From contig NC_015636.1 of assembly GCF_000179575.2 (NCBI RefSeq), forward strand, positions 62,001 through 126,000: DNA of 64,000 bases, given 5' to 3'. Position 1 is the stretch's first letter, and every line of letters begins with the position of its first letter. This DNA comes from Methanothermococcus okinawensis IH1 (GTDB lineage: Archaea; AGJL01; Methanococci; Methanococcales; Methanococcaceae). The position numbers and the translations under genes are program-made. Below, piece after piece: positions 28,405 to 38,529 of this stretch. The notes beneath the pieces were generated by a model. That model was not told where the DNA came from, did no database searches, and saw only the letters and a program-made list of their open reading frames with translations.

Positions 28405-28977
28405 ATGATTAATAACGCACCATCATATAATAAAGAATTTAAAGTAGTTTTGATAGGTCCAGAGAATTGTGGAAAATCGGCACTGTTGAATGCTATTTTT
28501 GGAAAATATATTTCTAATGTTTCGGAAGTTGGAGGAACTACGAAGAAACCTGTAAAAAAGTTTTGGGGAAAGTTAAAATATGGTAAATCGAAAAAGGAGC
28601 CGAAGATTGCAAACATATCATTTGTAGATTTAGGTGGGCTCTATGTAGGCGAGAAAAAATCTCCAATAATGGTTGGAAAAATTCTTGAAGAGACATATAA
28701 AGAGATAGAAAAGGCAGATATAATTATCCATGTTATTGATGGAGAAAAAGGCCTATCAAAAAGTTTTGAAAAACTCCATCACTTACTTAAATATCGATAT
28801 CAAAAGCCCATCATAGTAGTTATTAATAAATGTGACCTACTTGATAACGATAAACGGAAGTATTTAAAAAGTCATATTGAAAATAGGTTGGAAAATAAAG
28901 TTATATTTACATCAACAATAACATACGAAGGTATAACAAATTTAATTGATGCAATTATACAATTCTTAAAAAAGTAA
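28405..28977 (+). CDS. Small Ras/Era-like GTPase
   Basis: 190 residues. G1 is GPENCGKSALLNAIFG, G2 near VGGTTKKPVKKFWG, G3 DLGG in ISFVDLGGLYVGEK (Gly in place of the usual Gln region), G4 NKCD, and G5-like FTSTITYEG. It therefore binds GTP. It lies 12 bases before sepF and 68 bases after minD in one likely operon. A regulatory switch for division-site placement is an inference from this context. The exact subfamily is not recognised. Confidence 0.8.
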   Translation: MINNAPSYNKEFKVVLIGPENCGKSALLNAIFGKYISNVSEVGGTTKKPVKKFWGKLKYGKSKKEPKIANISFVDLGGLYVGEKKSPIMVGKILEETYKEIEKADIIIHVIDGEKGLSKSFEKLHHLLKYRYQKPIIVVINKCDLLDNDKRKYLKSHIENRLENKVIFTSTITYEGITNLIDAIIQFLKK

Positions 28978-28989
28978 AGTGGTGAAAAT

Positions 28990-29406
28990 ATGGTGCTTAA
29001 ATCTATAAAAAAAATGTTTGGTGGGACTGATGAAAATCAGTTAAAATCTGCTCCTGTATCATTGGATGACTATGTTGAGGTTCCAGTTAAAGTTCATGAT
29101 GATAGCAATATTGTAAAAATAAAAGTTTGCGAGCTCGATGATTATAGGGATGCAACAGATATAGCTGTAATGGTTGAAGCAGGATATATTGTTATTGCAA
29201 ATACCATAGATTTAGATAGAGAAATGGACGAGGAATATGCAAAATTACTAAAATATTTGAAGGATAAACTTTTAGATAGTAATGGAACAATAATAAGATT
29301 ATGTGATAACAAAATAATGGCAATTCCCAACAATGTGATAATTGAAAAATTAGTTAAAGAACCAGAAACAGAAAAATCAGAACCAGAACCAACATCAAAT
29401 GAATAA
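28990..29406 (+). CDS. sepF: SepF, archaeal FtsZ membrane anchor
   Basis: 138 residues. The N-terminus MVLKSIKKMFGG is an amphipathic membrane-binding helix, and the core VKVHDDSNIVKIKVCELDDY, AVMVEAGYIVIANTIDLDRE and GTIIRLCDNKIMAIPNNVII is the SepF domain. The tail is acidic (EPETEKSEPEPTSNE). SepF tethers FtsZ to the membrane and is essential in FtsZ-bearing archaea. GGTGAAAAT precedes the start. The pairing with MinD and a GTPase makes a compact division module. Confidence 0.9.
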   Translation: MVLKSIKKMFGGTDENQLKSAPVSLDDYVEVPVKVHDDSNIVKIKVCELDDYRDATDIAVMVEAGYIVIANTIDLDREMDEEYAKLLKYLKDKLLDSNGTIIRLCDNKIMAIPNNVIIEKLVKEPETEKSEPEPTSNE

Positions 29407-29562
29407 ATTATATAAAAGTTAATAATAACCATAAAATTTGGGATGTATAATATAAAATATAATATAATAATCAATGATTTTATAAAATAATGTTATAAAT
29501 AAACATTAATAAATAGAACTACTAATTAACATAACTATTGATAGATATAAATATTAAGAACA

Positions 29563-30444
29563 ATGGATGGAAAAATGGAAGACATACATATAATGGAAGC
29601 TCTTGGAAGAGCTCAGGTGGTTGTGAAAAATGGAAAAGTCATTGAGGTAGGCGAGCCTTTGATAAAATATTGTCCATTATTTGTAAAATATAGAAAAATA
29701 TCTGAATTAAATAAAGAAACCATTAAAAAGAATATAGAATTTAGAATAAAAGATTTTGGATTATTTACAGAAAATAGGATAGTTGAATCCAAAGAATGTG
29801 TAGTGGAATTTGGAACATCTGAAATATTTATGACTGCATTAAAAAATAAATTACTTGATGTCGTGGTAATTGTTAGCGACTGTGCCGGAACAGTAATAAC
29901 AAATAATCCATATTTAGTTCAGGGGTTATGTGGGCGAATATCGGGAATAATAAAAACTACGCCTATTCCAAAAGTTATCGAGAAAATAGAAAATGCCAAT
30001 GGTGTTGTATTAAATAAAGATAATGCCGAAATAAACCAGATAGAAGGTGTTAAAAAGGCATTGGAATTAGGTTATAAAAAAATTGGAGTAAGCGTAAGTA
30101 ATTTAGAAGATGCTAAAAAAATTAAAGAATTGGAAAAAACTTATACCAATAACTCTAAATCTATAAAAATTGTAACGTTTGGAGTCCATACAACAGGTTA
30201 TAATAAATTGGATGTTGAAAAATATTTGAAATATTTAGATTTAATTACATGTTGTGCGTCAAAAGGTGTTTTAGAAGCAGTAAAAGGGCATGTTAAGGTG
30301 CAGGTGGGAAAATCTATTCCAATATTTGCACTTACTCAGGAAGGAAGGGAATTAATACTGGAAAGGATGAAGGAATTAGAAAGACCAATATTTATTATAC
30401 CCTGTGATAAATTACCAAATATTAACGGTGATTTTTATATATAA
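29563..30444 (+). CDS. Methanogenesis marker protein 8 (DUF2099)
   Basis: 293 residues: HIMEALGRAQVVVKNGKVIE at the start, PLIKYCPLFVKY, VIVSDCAGTVITNNPYLVQG and ITCCASKGVLEAVKG with paired cysteines. This is methanogenesis marker 8, found in almost all methanogens and thought to help methyl-coenzyme M reductase maturation or activation. The atwA gene, whose product acts in that same process, is about 1.2 kb away. Either ATG 29563 or 29575 may be the start; no strong ribosome binding site decides it. Confidence 0.85.
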   Translation: MDGKMEDIHIMEALGRAQVVVKNGKVIEVGEPLIKYCPLFVKYRKISELNKETIKKNIEFRIKDFGLFTENRIVESKECVVEFGTSEIFMTALKNKLLDVVVIVSDCAGTVITNNPYLVQGLCGRISGIIKTTPIPKVIEKIENANGVVLNKDNAEINQIEGVKKALELGYKKIGVSVSNLEDAKKIKELEKTYTNNSKSIKIVTFGVHTTGYNKLDVEKYLKYLDLITCCASKGVLEAVKGHVKVQVGKSIPIFALTQEGRELILERMKELERPIFIIPCDKLPNINGDFYI

Positions 30445-30546
30445 GTATATACCAAGGTTATGTAATTACTTATATGTATAAACAAAAAAATAAAAATAAA
30501 AGAAAATAAATATTTATTTTTCTTAATATTTACTAAAAAACATTTA

Positions 30547-31416
30547 CTACAAATGTATTAATGTTTCTATCATGTTATATAGTTTATTATCAAGCGATTT
30601 TAGGTGAATCTTAACATCTTTTGAATTTCCGAGTGCCGACCATAGTATTGAATCGATATGGAGGGGAGGTATTCCCACCTCTGATGAGATATTGTTCCAA
30701 AATGTTATAACATCACCATTATTGGCAAATCTTTTTGTGTATTTTTCTATTCTACTATCCTTTGGTATTTCAATCTCAAAAGGATAAGGGATAAACTTTT
30801 TAAAAACCATTCTTGAAGCATATCCAAACATTTTAATGGTAAATACAACAGTTTTTGATGATTTTTTCGTGTTTAATTCCTTTGCAATATCATCTCTAAA
30901 TTTATTCATATTATGATAATAATTTTCCAAATCTGAAATAGATAAATCCTTTAAAAATGGTGTTATTTTATTAATTCTCTTTATCTTTACATTATTAAGG
31001 CGCTTATTTCCTTTTGAATTGGATAAAAATAATATATATTCCTTAAATAAGTTATTATTAATGTTTCTGTTATCATTGTTATTATTATTGTTTAAAATAT
31101 TATTCCAAGGGTATTCTGAAAATTCCTTCCACCACTTTTCACCTGTGGTTGAGAGCTGATAGGATACAATAGCATTGAGTATTACCAGTTTTAAAAATAA
31201 TTCATCATTATTTAAGGTTTTTTGAAGATTTTCTAAATAGCGATATTGTAAATCTACATTTTCCTCAATTATTTTTGCAGATTTTATGCCTAATCCTTTT
31301 AATATTGTTTTTAAAATATTAATATTATTTATATCGTCCATACTATTTATTTCTATATTATATACCTTATTTATATTAGTTATACGATTATTATCTGTTT
31401 TATCAGTATTTTTCAT
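30547..31416 (-). CDS. N-glycosylase/DNA lyase, archaeal 8-oxoguanine type (AGOG)
   Basis: 289 residues. AIVSYQLSTTGEKWWKEFSE (~residues 85-105) is the conserved AGOG opening, KTVVFTIKMFGYASR (~205) carries the catalytic lysine in the helix-hairpin-helix position, and RFANNGDVITFWN comes later. It removes 8-oxoguanine and cleaves the strand. An insertion of low complexity (NNNNDNRNINNN) near residue 112 and an Asn-rich N-terminus seem lineage-specific. It converges with mmp8 and is divergent from atwA. Confidence 0.85.
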   Translation of the reverse strand: MKNTDKTDNNRITNINKVYNIEINSMDDINNINILKTILKGLGIKSAKIIEENVDLQYRYLENLQKTLNNDELFLKLVILNAIVSYQLSTTGEKWWKEFSEYPWNNILNNNNNNDNRNINNNLFKEYILFLSNSKGNKRLNNVKIKRINKITPFLKDLSISDLENYYHNMNKFRDDIAKELNTKKSSKTVVFTIKMFGYASRMVFKKFIPYPFEIEIPKDSRIEKYTKRFANNGDVITFWNNISSEVGIPPLHIDSILWSALGNSKDVKIHLKSLDNKLYNMIETLIHL

Positions 31417-31602
31417 AATATCACAAATTTTATTATTTTATACTTTTATCATTATTTTATTTTTACACCACTATGTTATTATTCATATCATTCAAATATT
31501 ATGGTAAATATTTTATATTTTATTTTATACAATATTTAATACCACTAATATAACTATTATAGGTTAATTATAAAAAATTTTAAAAATAATATAAATTTAA
31601 AG

Positions 31603-33261
31603 GTGCAGATTATGGCAGTTAAAGTTAAAAATCTATCCAAATATTATGGTAAAAAAAAGGTATTAAATAATATAAGTTTTGAAGCTAAAAAAGGAGAAGT
31701 GTTGGGTATAATTGGAAAATCAGGAGCTGGAAAATCCACATTAATTAGAATTTTGAGAGGAGCCGATAATAATTATAGTGGAGATATTGAAATTTGCGGA
31801 AAAAACGATAATTTTAGGGAAATTACTGCCATACATTTACAAAGAAACTTTGCATTATGGGCTGAACCTGCAATATATAATATAATAAGAAAACTATATG
31901 CCATAAGAACTAATTCTGATGAATCTCTCCCAATGGAAGATGAGTGGGAAGAATATGAAAAAACGGCAATAGAAATTTTGAAGTTAGTTGGATTGGAACA
32001 TAAAAAAGATGCCTTTTCAAATATATTAAGTGGGGGAGAAAAACAGAGATTGATATTGGGTAGGCAAATAGCAAAAATGTACGAAAAAGGAGAAGGTGTT
32101 TTACTGCTTGATGAACCAGGCACCATGTCTTGCCCAGCTTCAAAACAGTTATTATTGGATGTTCTAAAAAATATAAACAAAAAATTAGGAATTACAATAA
32201 TAATCACATCACATCTTCCAGAAGTCCATGAGTATCTATGTGATAGATGTATTCTTTTGGATGAAGGCAATATAATAATGGAAGGAAAGCCAAAAGAGGT
32301 AATTAATGAGTTTTTAAAGGACATGGATAAACCATACATTAAAAAAACCACTCCAGTGGATAAAAATATTATAACTGTAAATGATGTATCAAAGAGATAC
32401 TTTGTTGTGCATGGTGGAGAAACGCTTAATATGAAAAATATTTCCTTTGATGTTAAGGAAGGCGAAATATTATCGCTTATTGGACCTAGTGGAACTGGAA
32501 AATCTGTTCTTTTAAGACTTCTCGGTGGTGTTGAATTACCAGATAAGGGAGATATTGTTGTTGATGGACTAAATTTAAATGACTATGGATGGGAGAGAAT
32601 CAATTTAAGAAGAAAAATGGGTATTATGCATCAGGAATTTTCACTGCCTCATTATTTAACTGTTGAAAGTATGTTAAAATATAGACTTGGAATTAAAGGG
32701 GAAAAAGCAGTGGCAAACGCAAAGTTAAAATCAGCTGAGCTCGGCATATCACCAAAAATTGTGGATGCCATTTATCAGTTAATAGACCTTCCAGAGCAGG
32801 AAATGAAAAACAAACTTGAAAAATTAGGTATATCAGAGGACATAATTAAGATACTCTTTCCTTCCATTGTAGATAACTTTAATCCAAAAGATGTTCTTAG
32901 AGCTCTTGACTTGGATGAGGAAATTTTGAAAAAAACACCGTTGGAATTAAGTGGCGGTGAAAAGGTAAGAGTTGCCCTTGCATTGCAACTTATAACAAAA
33001 CCTAAAATACTGCTTCTTGATGAACCATTTGGTGATTTAGACCCAATAACTCTTAGGGACATTTCTAACTATCTAAAAAAGATAAATGATGAATTTAGAA
33101 CAACAATAGTATTAATAAGTCATCACATACAACTTATTAAGGAAATAAGCGACAGGGTTATACTGATAGATAAAGGAAAAATAATAATGGAGGGCAAACC
33201 AGAAGAGGTTTGTAATACATTTATAGAGAGAAGCAATTTAAAATTTTTAAATAAAGAATGA
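31603..33261 (+). CDS. atwA: Methyl-coenzyme M reductase system component A2 (AtwA), double ABC ATPase
   Basis: 552 residues with two ATP-binding cassettes. The first has Walker A GKSGAGKST (~residue 39), the signature LSGGEKQR (~144) and Walker B VLLLDEPG. The second has GPSGTGKSV (~293), LSGGEKVR (~448) and ILLLDEPFGD. There are no membrane helices; component A2 is a soluble ATPase that, with partner proteins, reductively activates the nickel cofactor of methyl-coenzyme M reductase. Fusion length and the insertion between the halves match the methanogen family. The start is ATG 31612 or the upstream in-frame ATG at 31603/31612, where AGGTGCAG precedes. Confidence 0.9.
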   Translation: MQIMAVKVKNLSKYYGKKKVLNNISFEAKKGEVLGIIGKSGAGKSTLIRILRGADNNYSGDIEICGKNDNFREITAIHLQRNFALWAEPAIYNIIRKLYAIRTNSDESLPMEDEWEEYEKTAIEILKLVGLEHKKDAFSNILSGGEKQRLILGRQIAKMYEKGEGVLLLDEPGTMSCPASKQLLLDVLKNINKKLGITIIITSHLPEVHEYLCDRCILLDEGNIIMEGKPKEVINEFLKDMDKPYIKKTTPVDKNIITVNDVSKRYFVVHGGETLNMKNISFDVKEGEILSLIGPSGTGKSVLLRLLGGVELPDKGDIVVDGLNLNDYGWERINLRRKMGIMHQEFSLPHYLTVESMLKYRLGIKGEKAVANAKLKSAELGISPKIVDAIYQLIDLPEQEMKNKLEKLGISEDIIKILFPSIVDNFNPKDVLRALDLDEEILKKTPLELSGGEKVRVALALQLITKPKILLLDEPFGDLDPITLRDISNYLKKINDEFRTTIVLISHHIQLIKEISDRVILIDKGKIIMEGKPEEVCNTFIERSNLKFLNKE

Positions 33262-33372
33262 ATAATAAAAAAGAAAAAAATTATAATTTGGGATTATTAT
33301 TTTACTTATATTTATAATTATTATTTATTTACATTTATTAATTATTACAATTATTATTTACCAGGTGGTTTT

Positions 33373-34518
33373 TTGATAAAATTAGAGATTGATAAAAGGG
33401 CGTATAATTCTATTTTAAATTTTTCGAGGATTATTTATAAAAATGCAATAATAAATAAAGAGGATTTGCCAAATAATGAGCAAATAATAAAGTTGTATTA
33501 CAAAAATAAATTTGTGGCTAAGGCAATATATGATAGCGGAGCTCCGACAATCAAAATATTAACCTTAAAAGATGAGGAGATAAATAAAGACTTTTTTTAC
33601 AATAGAATAAAAAAAGCAAAAGATTATAGGGAAAATGTATTAAATTACAAAGACACATATAGGATGATATATGCAGAGGCAGATTATTTGCCGTCAATAA
33701 TAATCGATAGATATAACGATATAGCTTCAATGCAGGTATCTTCAAAAATTATAGAGGGTTATTCCCGTATTATATTTGAATGTTTAGAAGAAATAGCAGA
33801 TATCAATACACTGTATGTCCAAAATGCTAAAAAGGGGGACAAAATAATACCAAAAATATATGGGGATAAAAAATTCGAAACAGTAATAAAGGAGGGAAAT
33901 GCAAAATTCAAAGTAAATTTAAAAGGACATAAAACAGGATTTTTCTTAGACCAAAGAGAAAATAGAATGGATTTGGAAAATTATATCAAAAAAGGGGATA
34001 AAGTTTTGGATATTTGTTGTTATACTGGGGGATTTTCTGTTCATTGTGGAATAAAGGGTGCAGAAGTTATAGGTGTTGATATGTCCAATGAGGCTTTAAA
34101 AGTTGCAGAGGAAAATATGACATTAAATAATATTAAACATTATAATTTTATTGAAGGTAATGCCTTTGATATAATGAGGGATATGATAAATAAAAATGAA
34201 AAATTCGATGTTGTTATTTTAGACCCGCCGGCCTTCACAAAATCATCAAAAGATGTAAAAAATGCTTTAAAGGCATACAACACATTGAATTACTTGGGGC
34301 TAAAACTTGCAAAAAGAATGTTTATTACGAGCTCCTGCTCTCATCATATAGATAGAGAAATGTTTAAAAACATGGTGGTTTCATCTTCGTTAAGGGCTAA
34401 AAAAGAAATTAGGCAAATCGGAGGATATAGAACTCAATCTCCTGACCATATAATAACAATGACCAATAAAAATTTAGAATATCTAAAATGTCTGTTTTTT
34501 GGTGTTAATAACTTATAA
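33373..34518 (+). CDS. RlmI-like rRNA methyltransferase
   Basis: 381 residues from TTG 33373, preceded by CCAGGTGG. After an RNA-binding N-terminal half (~1-185) comes GHKTGFFLDQRENR, then SAM motif I VLDICCYTGGFSVHCG, VIGVDMSNEAL, and the DPPAF catalytic motif IV (VVILDPPAFTKSSKD), with SSCSHHI near the end. This resembles 23S rRNA cytosine-5 methyltransferases of the RlmI/YccW group; whether a cysteine or the DPPAF loop does the catalysis is not settled by sequence alone. It lies 111 bases after atwA. Confidence 0.85.
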   Translation: MIKLEIDKRAYNSILNFSRIIYKNAIINKEDLPNNEQIIKLYYKNKFVAKAIYDSGAPTIKILTLKDEEINKDFFYNRIKKAKDYRENVLNYKDTYRMIYAEADYLPSIIIDRYNDIASMQVSSKIIEGYSRIIFECLEEIADINTLYVQNAKKGDKIIPKIYGDKKFETVIKEGNAKFKVNLKGHKTGFFLDQRENRMDLENYIKKGDKVLDICCYTGGFSVHCGIKGAEVIGVDMSNEALKVAEENMTLNNIKHYNFIEGNAFDIMRDMINKNEKFDVVILDPPAFTKSSKDVKNALKAYNTLNYLGLKLAKRMFITSSCSHHIDREMFKNMVVSSSLRAKKEIRQIGGYRTQSPDHIITMTNKNLEYLKCLFFGVNNL

Positions 34519-34587
34519 TATAAAATAATAAAAAATAATCAAATAATTATAAATAAATATTTAACCAAATAGATATTTTAAGGTTAT

Positions 34588-35589
34588 GTGGTGTGTATTA
34601 TGGGTTGTATTATAGAGATATTCAATGTATCACTTTTGATAAATATTATATTTTCTTTTTTTGCAGTTATGATTTATTTGACTAATTTAGTAGAAGGTTT
34701 AAACAGTAATAAACTGAAAAATATTATTCTAAATGTTGTGCTTTTGTTTGATATAATTATAGCGATATCTTCACTATATACCAATATAGACTATATTTAC
34801 AAAGGTATTTTTTTAGGAATATCTCTATTATCAATGATTTTATTAATAAACAAACGATTATTCGATACATGCGTAAAAAAGTTAAATATGGATATGCAAT
34901 GGAGTAAAATAACACATAGAATATTTTTTCCATTATCACTTTATGTATTGTTAAATCCTATTGGATATACCACTTCAATGGGAGCTCACCTTATGATATT
35001 CCTAAATGGTTTTTTTCAAATGATTAATCAGTTGAGTTTTCATATTTTGATGTTTGCTTATTCTTTTATAGGCGTTGGCTTGGGAACCAGAAGAGGATTA
35101 AAAAGCTGTTTAAATAGGCTAAATATTGGTATTCCAAATATAAAATATATTATTGCTGGATTTTTGGCAATATTTTTCTTTGATTATTTTGTATGGAATA
35201 TATTGCCATTTATCGTTAAAATTATATCTCATATTTTACCAAATTTTGATATGTATTCAAAAATCACAGTAGAATCTTCAAATGTAGAAAATACCGTTCA
35301 ATCTATAAAAAATATTGCACCTTCATTAATGGACACTTTAATACTAACCACTGTTGTAGGTATAAGTGAAGAGCTCATATTTAGGGGAGCTCTACAACCA
35401 AGATTTGGAAATATCTACACGAGTTTATTATTTACAGTATTGCATTTCCAGTATTTTTCAGTTTTGGCATTGTTGGAGATATATATAATTAGTTATCTTT
35501 TGGGTGTTATAAAGGAAAAAACCAATACATCAACTACGGCATTTATCCATATAATTTATGATTTTGTTTCAATATGGTTCCAAATATAA
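34588..35589 (+). CDS. CPBP-family intramembrane metalloprotease
   Basis: 333 residues with about eight membrane segments. The CAAX-protease signature is complete: GISEELIFRGALQPRF (~residues 257-272, EE..R motif), TVLHFQYFS (~290) and FIHIIYDF (~320), which supply the metal ligands. Members cleave prenylated or otherwise targeted proteins within the membrane. In archaea the substrate is unknown. It follows the RlmI-like gene by 69 bases. Confidence 0.85.
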   Translation: MVCIMGCIIEIFNVSLLINIIFSFFAVMIYLTNLVEGLNSNKLKNIILNVVLLFDIIIAISSLYTNIDYIYKGIFLGISLLSMILLINKRLFDTCVKKLNMDMQWSKITHRIFFPLSLYVLLNPIGYTTSMGAHLMIFLNGFFQMINQLSFHILMFAYSFIGVGLGTRRGLKSCLNRLNIGIPNIKYIIAGFLAIFFFDYFVWNILPFIVKIISHILPNFDMYSKITVESSNVENTVQSIKNIAPSLMDTLILTTVVGISEELIFRGALQPRFGNIYTSLLFTVLHFQYFSVLALLEIYIISYLLGVIKEKTNTSTTAFIHIIYDFVSIWFQI

Positions 35590-35943
35590 AATATTAAAAA
35601 ATATGATAAAAATAAAACTTTAAATTAACATTTATATACTCTAAATTTTTAAAAATCCATATTTGATTTTTATTTTAAAAATAGCAAATGGTTAAAATAT
35701 ATTTTATCATAATAAACATAAATAAAATAATAAATAAAAAATAAGTAAATTTTATTGATTATATTATAACAGTAATACTTTTTTATATTTTTCTAGTAAT
35801 TTTTACTTAGGGAGTATATAAAAGCAAGAAAAATATCGGAGCTCATATAATAATAAAAAATATAAACTTTAAAATTCAATAGAAATTGAAAATATTAACC
35901 TTTCTATAAATAAATTTAATATTAAAGCATATATGGTGATATC
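35590..35943. other. AT-rich intergenic region before agmatinase
   Basis: 354 bases with no ORF of note. It holds one GAGCTC (35839), almost the only intergenic copy in the window, inside TATCGGAGCTCATATAATAA next to a TATATAAAA tract (35816-35823) that may be a promoter. No RNA gene was recognised. Confidence 0.4.
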
Positions 35944-36789
35944 GTGTATTTTGAGGATTTTTCTAAATATATATGTGCCTATTCTGATTTTGAAGATGCG
36001 GATTTTGCAATATTTGGAATACCTTATGATGCTACAACATCTTACAAACCTGGAACAAGATTTGGACCTGATGAAATAAGAAAGGCGTCTTGGGGATTGG
36101 AAACATATAGTCCTGTCTTAAAAAAGGATTTAACAGACATCGCGTTATGTGATTTATACAATATAATCATTGAAGGAGCTCAGGATGAAATTATTAGGAG
36201 GTCATATAGGGCCTCTAAAAATATTATGAAAAAAGGTAAAGTACCTATAATGATGGGAGGGGAGCATTCAATAACTTATCCAGTAGTAAAGGCTGTAAAA
36301 GATACATATGAGGATTTTATTTTAATACAATTTGATGCTCATTGTGATTTAAGGGATGAGTATTTGGGTAATAAATATTCTCATGCAAGTGTGATAAGGA
36401 GATGTTTCGATTTAACAAATAATATATATCAATTTGGGATAAGAAGCGGAGATAAAGAGGAATGGGAATTTGGAATGGAGAATACAAAAATATCCACAGA
36501 TTTACCTAAAAAGGATGATATAAAAGAAATTAAATCTTTGGATAAACCTGTGTATATCACAATAGACATCGATGTTTTAGACCCTGCATACGCCCCAGGA
36601 ACAGGGACTCCTGAACCATGCGGATTTTCTACAAAGGAATTAATAACTTCACTCTATTTATTTGAAGAATTAAAGGATAATATTGTAGGTTTTGATGTTG
36701 TAGAAGTATCTCCACATTATGATATAAACGATATTACATCTATTGCTGCGGCAAAGATAATAAGGGAGCTCATGCTGACAATATCATAA
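35944..36789 (+). CDS. speB: Agmatinase (ureohydrolase)
   Basis: 281 residues from GTG 35944 after ATGGTGATATC. The Mn-binding motifs are visible in order: GGEHSITYP (His), FDAHCDLRD (Asp-His-Asp), YSHASVIRR (His) and [20 protein letters not shown] (Asp-Asp). The N-terminal [21 protein letters not shown] is typical. It splits agmatine to putrescine and urea, the archaeal route to polyamines. Single gene with its own promoter. Confidence 0.92.
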   Translation: MYFEDFSKYICAYSDFEDADFAIFGIPYDATTSYKPGTRFGPDEIRKASWGLETYSPVLKKDLTDIALCDLYNIIIEGAQDEIIRRSYRASKNIMKKGKVPIMMGGEHSITYPVVKAVKDTYEDFILIQFDAHCDLRDEYLGNKYSHASVIRRCFDLTNNIYQFGIRSGDKEEWEFGMENTKISTDLPKKDDIKEIKSLDKPVYITIDIDVLDPAYAPGTGTPEPCGFSTKELITSLYLFEELKDNIVGFDVVEVSPHYDINDITSIAAAKIIRELMLTIS

Positions 36790-36897
36790 TAATTGATGTA
36801 ACTTAATATAAGTAATATAAAAATAAGAATTAAAATAGAAATATTATGGAAATGTTATAGAAAAATATAATAATCATAATTTTTATGGGATGGTATA

Positions 36898-38496
36898 ATG
36901 GATGAGGATAAAAATAATAAAAATAATGCAAATAATAAAGAAAATAAGGAAAATAAAGAAATTCTCGATAAAAACAACCCTAAATATTGGATAAAAAAAG
37001 GAATAAAATTGGGCAATATAGGAAATCATGAAGGAGCTCTGAAATGTTTTGATATATCCATTAAATTAAATCCATTAAATGAGGAGGCATATTTTTACAG
37101 AGCTCTGGCTCTTAGAAATTTAAAAAGAATGGATGAAGCAGTAAAATGCTATAATAAAGGCCTTATAATTTCAAATTATATGAATATGAATGACAGAAAA
37201 AATAACAACCAAAACAATACCGACGATAACAAAAACAGCAATAATAAAAATAGCAGTAAAAATATTAATAAAAATAATATCTTAAATATTGGCGTAGTAA
37301 TCCATGGACCTGAAATAATTGATACGGGATATGCTAAAAAGATTTTAGAATATTTAAAAGAATTTTCAAAGGAATATGGATTAAATACAGATATAAGGGC
37401 AAAACTCGGCGGAACAATGGGAAGAGTAGCCGTAATAGATAATAATTTAGATAATATAATAGACATTTCGGAAAAACTTGTCCCATCTGAAAGTTTAAAA
37501 AAATTAAGAGATAACGATATTCTAATTTTGATGAACTATGGAAAATCAAAGGAAACTGGGCACACATTTGGAAAAATTGTTGTAGGGAGGTCAGGCGTAC
37601 ATAAACCAATAATTCAAATAGAGAGGCCAGGAGAACAGGATGGAACTATTTTGATATGGAATAACGATAAAAACAAAACTAACAAAAATTTAAATCGGTT
37701 AATAGAATACCTTTCAAAAAAACTAAACTTAAATATCGAAGAATGTATAAGCGATGGGTTAAATGTTTGGGAAGAGGATAATAAAGTATTTAGAAAGCTT
37801 CATGGGGTTGATATTGGAGAAGCCATAATGATAAATGGAATAGTTGTAGGTAAGGCAAAAGGAGCTCCTTTAATATTGGTGTCAGAAAATAACAAATTGG
37901 TAGATATAATAAACGGTGAGGTAAAATGGCATGGAGTTGAGAAACTTGGAGAGATTGATTTAAAAAGAGCCATTGTAAAAACAGGGGTTTTAAGGAGGCA
38001 TCCATCCAATATCAAAAAAGATAATATAAAAAATATAGAAAATAATGTAGAAAATAACAACAATATAAAAAATAAAAATAATATGGAAAATACAGAAAAT
38101 AAAATAATAATAGATAAAACCAATTTATCCAACATAGGAGAAATTATCATTGTAAATCATGCAGGCGAGGATGTTTTGGAGAAAATAAAAAATAAAAAAG
38201 TTTCTGCTGTAATTACTATTGGAGATGATACAACAACAGTATGTGGTGATATATTAGCAAGATTTGGCATTAAAATAATAGGAATAACAGATGGAGACAG
38301 GGATGAAATTTTAAAAAATCCAATAATAACCAGAGGTTCAAATATATTTTTAATAAAAAATTGGAAAGATGATGATGTAGGGGAGTTATTGAAAAAAGAA
38401 TTAAAAAATAAAAATATGAATTATGAAGAGGTTTTAAGTTATATAATAAAAATATTGGATAGGAATAAAATTGACTATGATATTAACAAACATTAA
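36898..38496 (+). CDS. TPR plus DUF2117-domain protein with Asn-rich linkers
   Basis: 532 residues in blocks: an Asn/Lys-rich start (1-28); two TPRs (~29-98, WIKKGIKLGNIGNHEGALKC and AYFYRALALRNLKRMDEAVK); an Asn-rich linker (~99-126); the DUF2117 core (ILNIGVVIHGPEIIDTGYAK to the cluster ending RRHPSN, ~127-370); a second Asn-rich linker (~373-402); then VVNHAGEDVLEKI and AVITIGDDTTTVCGDILARFG. The core is seen mainly in methanogens and its function is unknown; the final part resembles a nucleotide-binding or redox-sensing fold. The linkers are strikingly repetitive AAT/AAC runs and may vary between strains. Confidence 0.7.
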   Translation: MDEDKNNKNNANNKENKENKEILDKNNPKYWIKKGIKLGNIGNHEGALKCFDISIKLNPLNEEAYFYRALALRNLKRMDEAVKCYNKGLIISNYMNMNDRKNNNQNNTDDNKNSNNKNSSKNINKNNILNIGVVIHGPEIIDTGYAKKILEYLKEFSKEYGLNTDIRAKLGGTMGRVAVIDNNLDNIIDISEKLVPSESLKKLRDNDILILMNYGKSKETGHTFGKIVVGRSGVHKPIIQIERPGEQDGTILIWNNDKNKTNKNLNRLIEYLSKKLNLNIEECISDGLNVWEEDNKVFRKLHGVDIGEAIMINGIVVGKAKGAPLILVSENNKLVDIINGEVKWHGVEKLGEIDLKRAIVKTGVLRRHPSNIKKDNIKNIENNVENNNNIKNKNNMENTENKIIIDKTNLSNIGEIIIVNHAGEDVLEKIKNKKVSAVITIGDDTTTVCGDILARFGIKIIGITDGDRDEILKNPIITRGSNIFLIKNWKDDDVGELLKKELKNKNMNYEEVLSYIIKILDRNKIDYDINKH

Positions 38497-38529
38497 TAAA
38501 TGAAAAAAATGTATTGTATAATAACTTAC

